From Streptomyces sp. CG4 (GTDB taxonomy: Bacteria; Actinomycetota; Actinomycetes; Streptomycetales; Streptomycetaceae), in assembly GCF_041080655.1 (NCBI RefSeq), contig NZ_CP163525.1:248001-312000 (forward strand): 64,000 bases of DNA, given 5' to 3'. Shown one piece after another: positions 61,463 to 64,000 of this stretch (positions are counted from its first letter, which is position 1; every line of letters begins with the position of its first letter). Both the position numbers and the translations under genes were made by a program. Under the pieces are notes generated by a model that was given only the letters and a program-made list of their open reading frames with translations, did not search any database and had not been told where the DNA came from.

Positions 61463-62013
61463 TTCGTCGCCCCATTCAGGTAGCGGTCCTCGATGCGGGG
61501 TGGCTGAGCCCAGGAGCCGTAACCGGGGGCCTTTGCACCTGGCGGATTGGCCCCGATGGCCCGCCACAGCAGCCCCTCCTGGTAGGAGGCGGCGGTGACC
61601 GTGGAGGTCTCGCCCGCAGCTTGGGCCCCGTAGCAGTCGGTCCACTCGGGTGGCAGCGCGAACCACATCCCGGCGTACCAGAGTTTGATCACATTGCGGG
61701 CCACCGGTCCGAGGCGGTCGTCGCTGAAGATCTGGTGGCGCAGGGCGCGGTCGAGCAGAGCCCGGTCGAGCAAGGCCCGGTCGAGCAAGGCCCGGTCGGG
61801 CAGGGCCCGGTCATGGCCGCCGGCATCAACGGCCGCGTCCGCCCGGGATGCCCGGTGGGCGTCCAAGAGGGCGGTGACGACCTCGTCGCCGCAGGCGGCC
61901 CGCACTTTGGCCAGGTAGGGGCGGGCGAGACCGGTGCCGAGGAGTACGGTCTCTTCAAAGGCGGTCAGGTCGACCGACAGGGAGAGGAAATCCTCGAACG
62001 ACGGGGCGGTCAC
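61459..62013 (-). CDS. Dehydrogenase small subunit (gluconate 2-dehydrogenase subunit 3-like)
   Basis: From GTG 62013 the product is 184 residues: FEDFLSLSVDLTAFEETVLL, then RPYLAKVRAACGDEVVTALL, and NVIKLWYAGMWFALPPEWTD. This pattern is typical of the small subunit that accompanies GMC-type sugar dehydrogenases. In the middle a short tandem repeat gives four to five copies of D-R-A-L-L. There is no clear Tat signal. It overlaps the ferritin-like gene stop by 4 bp, so the two are coupled. Confidence 0.85.
   Translation of the reverse strand: MTAPSFEDFLSLSVDLTAFEETVLLGTGLARPYLAKVRAACGDEVVTALLDAHRASRADAAVDAGGHDRALPDRALLDRALLDRALLDRALRHQIFSDDRLGPVARNVIKLWYAGMWFALPPEWTDCYGAQAAGETSTVTAASYQEGLLWRAIGANPPGAKAPGYGSWAQPPRIEDRYLNGATK
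61738..61815 (-). repeat. 15-nt tandem repeat inside dehydrogenase small subunit
   Basis: Four to five 15-nt units (plus-strand unit CGGTCGAGCAAGGCC with variants) encode DRALL/DRALP repeats. The first and last copies are diverged, the central ones nearly identical, which suggests recent slippage. The frame is kept, so the protein simply gains or loses a five-residue unit. Confidence 0.8.
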
Positions 62014-63122
62014 CGCGTCACCCCCTGTGCACTCTGGCCGGCGGCCGGTGCGGTCTCCGGATCGGGCCCGAACACGGCCGGGATCTCGAAGGTAGGAGCG
62101 GCGTGCAGGCCGTCGCTGCCCGGCAGGGGGTTGCGTACCAGCCGGTTGAACCCGTCGCGCAGCCGGAACATGTCGCAGACGGCGTCCTGCAAGAGGCCCG
62201 GCTGCCCGTTGAACGCTCTGGTGAGCAGGGCGAGGAAGGCTCCGTAGGCGGCGTTGAAGTCGCGGACGACACCGGCGAGTTCCGAACCCGCCGGGTAGTC
62301 GGCCAGCCGGGCACTCACCTTCACCTGGTACACATCGTCCCACGCGACACTGAGCGGCGGCCCCGAGGGTGCGTCGGGGTCGTCGCCCACCTGGTAATAG
62401 CGGCCGAGCTGCAGCTGCCGGAACCGGTAGTAGTGGGCCAGCTCCCCGTCCGCGTCGTAGATGCCGGAATCGAGGCCCTCGCCCTGAGCTGCGATGAAGC
62501 GCAGCGCCCGGCAGGCCGAGTCCAGGTCGGAGACGACGATCACCGCCCCGCCGCCGGAGTAGAAGTACTCGGGCCCCACCTGCAGGGCCGGGTCTCCGGA
62601 GAAGAGCTTGGGGTCGTCGGCCGCCACCTTCTCCAGCCCTTCGAGGATCTCTGCGTAGAACTCGCCGATGCTGTAAAAGCGCATCCCCTCGGCCGTCGGG
62701 CTGAAGGCCAGTACCGGACTCCCGCTGTCCGCGGTGCGCAGCAGGCGTGCGTCGGCACTGGGGGCCTGGCCCGGCCGCTCGATCTTGCAGAACGTCTCGA
62801 CCGCCTCGGGCGACAAGGGCCGCAGGTCGACGGTGAAGTCGTTCTCTCCGTCGGGCAGGTAGGCCGGGTAGGACGGCACGAAGCCGGGGCGGGTCAGGTC
62901 GGGCTTCCCGCCGATGGCGTTCAGGACGTTGGCGACGAGGGTCAGGTGCAGCATCTCCTCCACCGCGACCACCCGGATGATGTGGGCGGCGTCGGAGTTG
63001 GTGGTGGAGTGTATGGAGTAGTACGCGGTCAGGTACGGGGGGATGGTCGCGTGCTCTAGCGCCATCGCCACGTGGAGGTAGCTGATCAGGTCGTCACGGT
63101 TGTTGATGGTCGACGCGGTCAC
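62010..63122 (-). CDS. Ferritin-like domain protein, VioB/RebD-like (iminophenyl-pyruvate dimer synthase family)
   Basis: From GTG 63122 the product is 370 residues. The N-terminal domain is a ferritin-like four-helix bundle: YLHVAMALEHATIPPYLTAY, then HIIRVVAVEEMLHLTLVANV. The E-H-A-T and E-E-M-L-H patterns are classic iron-binding helices of this family (pfam12902). The rest (FTVDLRPLSPEAVETFCKIE onward) is typical of its extended members, which include VioB and RebD-related proteins. It is encoded between a GMC oxidoreductase and its small subunit, with 4-bp overlaps on both sides. Confidence 0.88.
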   Translation of the reverse strand: MTASTINNRDDLISYLHVAMALEHATIPPYLTAYYSIHSTTNSDAAHIIRVVAVEEMLHLTLVANVLNAIGGKPDLTRPGFVPSYPAYLPDGENDFTVDLRPLSPEAVETFCKIERPGQAPSADARLLRTADSGSPVLAFSPTAEGMRFYSIGEFYAEILEGLEKVAADDPKLFSGDPALQVGPEYFYSGGGAVIVVSDLDSACRALRFIAAQGEGLDSGIYDADGELAHYYRFRQLQLGRYYQVGDDPDAPSGPPLSVAWDDVYQVKVSARLADYPAGSELAGVVRDFNAAYGAFLALLTRAFNGQPGLLQDAVCDMFRLRDGFNRLVRNPLPGSDGLHAAPTFEIPAVFGPDPETAPAAGQSAQGVTR

Positions 63123-64000
63123 CGGGCCACCTCCTGGGGCCGGCGCCGGCCGGCGTCGGCCGAGGTGATGTCGATCGGTGCGGTCTCGGAGTCGAGCTGG
63201 GCCAGCATGGCGCGGCTGCTGCGCAGGCACAGGGCGGCGATGGTGAGCGTCACGTTGGACGTGCCCACGGTGGGCATGCTTCCCCCGCCGATCAGGTAGA
63301 GGTTCTCGTGATCCCAGCTCCGCTGATCCGGGTTGACCACCGAGGTCGACGGGTCGTGGCCCATCGTGTGGGTGCCTGCGAGGTGGTTGCCCCCGCGGAT
63401 CTCGTACCCCTCGCCGGCGTGGACGGCGTAGCCCCAGAAGTTCGGGTCGTACTCGGTGTGGTCCTCGGCTCCGAGGCGGGCGAAGATCCGTCGCGACAGC
63501 TGCCGGGCGTACGCCACCCCCCGCATGGTGTAGTCGGGGATGTCGTAGGTCAGGATGGGTCGCATGTTCCCCAGGTGGTCGGTGTAGGCCGGGTCCACGG
63601 TGATCCGGTTGCTCGGGTTGGCGGGGACCTCGACCATGAACGCCAACTGCAGCTGGCGGGACACCCGGTCCACCAGGGCCTGGCGGAGGGACTCGCCGTA
63701 GCGGCCACCGGCGTCCACCAGGTCGATCAGGTCGGTCATCGGCGCGCCCCGGGCCCAGCCCCAGCCGTCGTTGTGGATGTCGACGCTGAATGCCGCCTGG
63801 CTGCGTCGGAAACGGCCCCCGCGCAGGTCGGTGATGCCGCCCGTGCAGTTCGTGCCCCGGAAGGTGCCGGCCACCTCGGGTAGCAGGCCCCACGCCAGCA
63901 GGTAGGCGTGGTCCATGAAGTTCCGCCCCATCAGACCGCTTGAACTGCGCAGGCCGGAGGCCAGCATCAGCCGGGGGTTCTCCACCGCGTTGGCGGCCAG
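63119..64000 (-). CDS. GMC-family FAD oxidoreductase (5' end outside window)
   Basis: Only the C-terminal 293 residues are in the window. They include LAANAVENPRLMLASG, FMDHAYLLAWGLLPEVAG and the GMC C-terminal signature: GGNHLAGTHTMGHDPSTSVV, then NLYLIGGGSMPTVGTSNVTL. The catalytic His (in GTHTMG) and the His/Asn partner (in TSNVTL) of the family are present. It is the large subunit of a sugar/alcohol-type dehydrogenase whose small subunit is encoded two genes downstream. The FAD-binding N-terminus lies beyond position 64000. Confidence 0.9.
   Translation of the reverse strand: MAANAVENPRLMLASGLRSSSGLMGRNFMDHAYLLAWGLLPEVAGTFRGTNCTGGITDLRGGRFRRSQAAFSVDIHNDGWGWARGAPMTDLIDLVDAGGRYGESLRQALVDRVSRQLQLAFMVEVPANPSNRITVDPAYTDHLGNMRPILTYDIPDYTMRGVAYARQLSRRIFARLGAEDHTEYDPNFWGYAVHAGEGYEIRGGNHLAGTHTMGHDPSTSVVNPDQRSWDHENLYLIGGGSMPTVGTSNVTLTIAALCLRSSRAMLAQLDSETAPIDITSADAGRRRPQEVAR

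Noticed and set aside
61738..61815. Repeat block as a CRISPR array or origin iterons
   Set aside because: Units are contiguous, in frame, and inside a conserved gene.
1..64000. tRNA, rRNA or riboswitch genes
   Set aside because: No cloverleaf-like tract with T-loop GTTCGA motifs, rRNA core or known riboswitch fold was recognised by eye; a covariance-model search would be needed to exclude small RNAs.

Overview
The window reads as Streptomyces chromosome (or a very close actinomycete): very high G+C with strong G/C at third codon positions, frequent GTG starts, GTGA/ATGA gene overlaps, a WhiG-type developmental sigma factor, an ECF sigma factor with a small membrane-protein partner, a Hanks-type Ser/Thr kinase, a GlxA-type regulator and P450/ferredoxin pairs. 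No rRNA, tRNA or CRISPR array was recognised. The region looks accessory: intact operons alternate with tracts of pseudogenes and recombinase debris.

Layout. 0.7-5.1 kb: a small secreted protein, a membrane Ser/Thr kinase (minus), and a two-gene ring-cleavage module (hydroxyquinol-type dioxygenase and maleylacetate reductase). 5.2-8.3 kb: decay, with a chimeric ORF, a broken ferredoxin reductase beside an intact ferredoxin, a TetR fragment and a shattered zinc alcohol dehydrogenase. 8.5-12.7 kb: a DsbA-like lipoprotein, an ISL3 remnant, a membrane protein, a ruined NarL-type two-component pair and two small secreted proteins. 13.4-19.8 kb: fragments of several tyrosine recombinases surrounding an operon of a small membrane protein, an ECF sigma factor and a WhiG-type sigma factor fused to a foreign N-terminus. 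19.8-20.8 kb: a PadR/DUF1048 operon. 21.5-24.4 kb: an intact IS630-family element inserted in front of a rhamnosidase pseudogene.

24.4-35.6 kb: a putative permease, then a six-gene complex-I/hydrogenase-4-like operon (small subunit, three NuoL/N/K-type antiporter-like subunits, NuoH-type subunit, fused NuoCD-type large subunit) whose large subunit lacks the NiFe cysteines, followed by a convergent OmpR-type two-component system. 35.9-41.9 kb: a four-gene NRPS-independent siderophore operon (two IucA/IucC synthetases, a PLP decarboxylase, an exporter). 41.9-50.6 kb: a GlxA regulator divergent from a cysteine hydrolase with an inverted repeat between them, a secreted protein of unknown function, a CynX-type transporter, DUF1330, a TetR regulator divergent from a P450-ferredoxin pair, and a DUF3592 membrane protein. 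49.8-52.7 kb: a sugar-type operon (Gfo/Idh/MocA oxidoreductase, DUF6807, cupin) behind a LacI-type operator. 52.8-56.6 kb: a dead serine recombinase, a HelD-like helicase and an ISAs1 remnant.

56.7-64.0 kb, all minus strand and running out of the window: GMC oxidoreductase, VioB-type ferritin-like protein, dehydrogenase small subunit, two TIM-barrel isomerase/dehydratase-like proteins, metallo-beta-lactamase-fold hydrolase, ThDP-dependent 2-oxoacid decarboxylase and an EthD-like protein. The downstream half (about 56.7-60.5 kb) looks lower in G+C by eye than the upstream half. I do not recognise this combination as a described pathway, and it is the best candidate here for an undescribed system. 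The most unusual single protein is the chimeric WhiG-type sigma factor at 17.2-18.3 kb.

A caveat for the whole window: several genes carry frameshifts in or next to G or C runs. Some may be sequence errors, but the large internal deletions, in-frame stops and a Ser-to-Pro active-site change cannot be explained that way.
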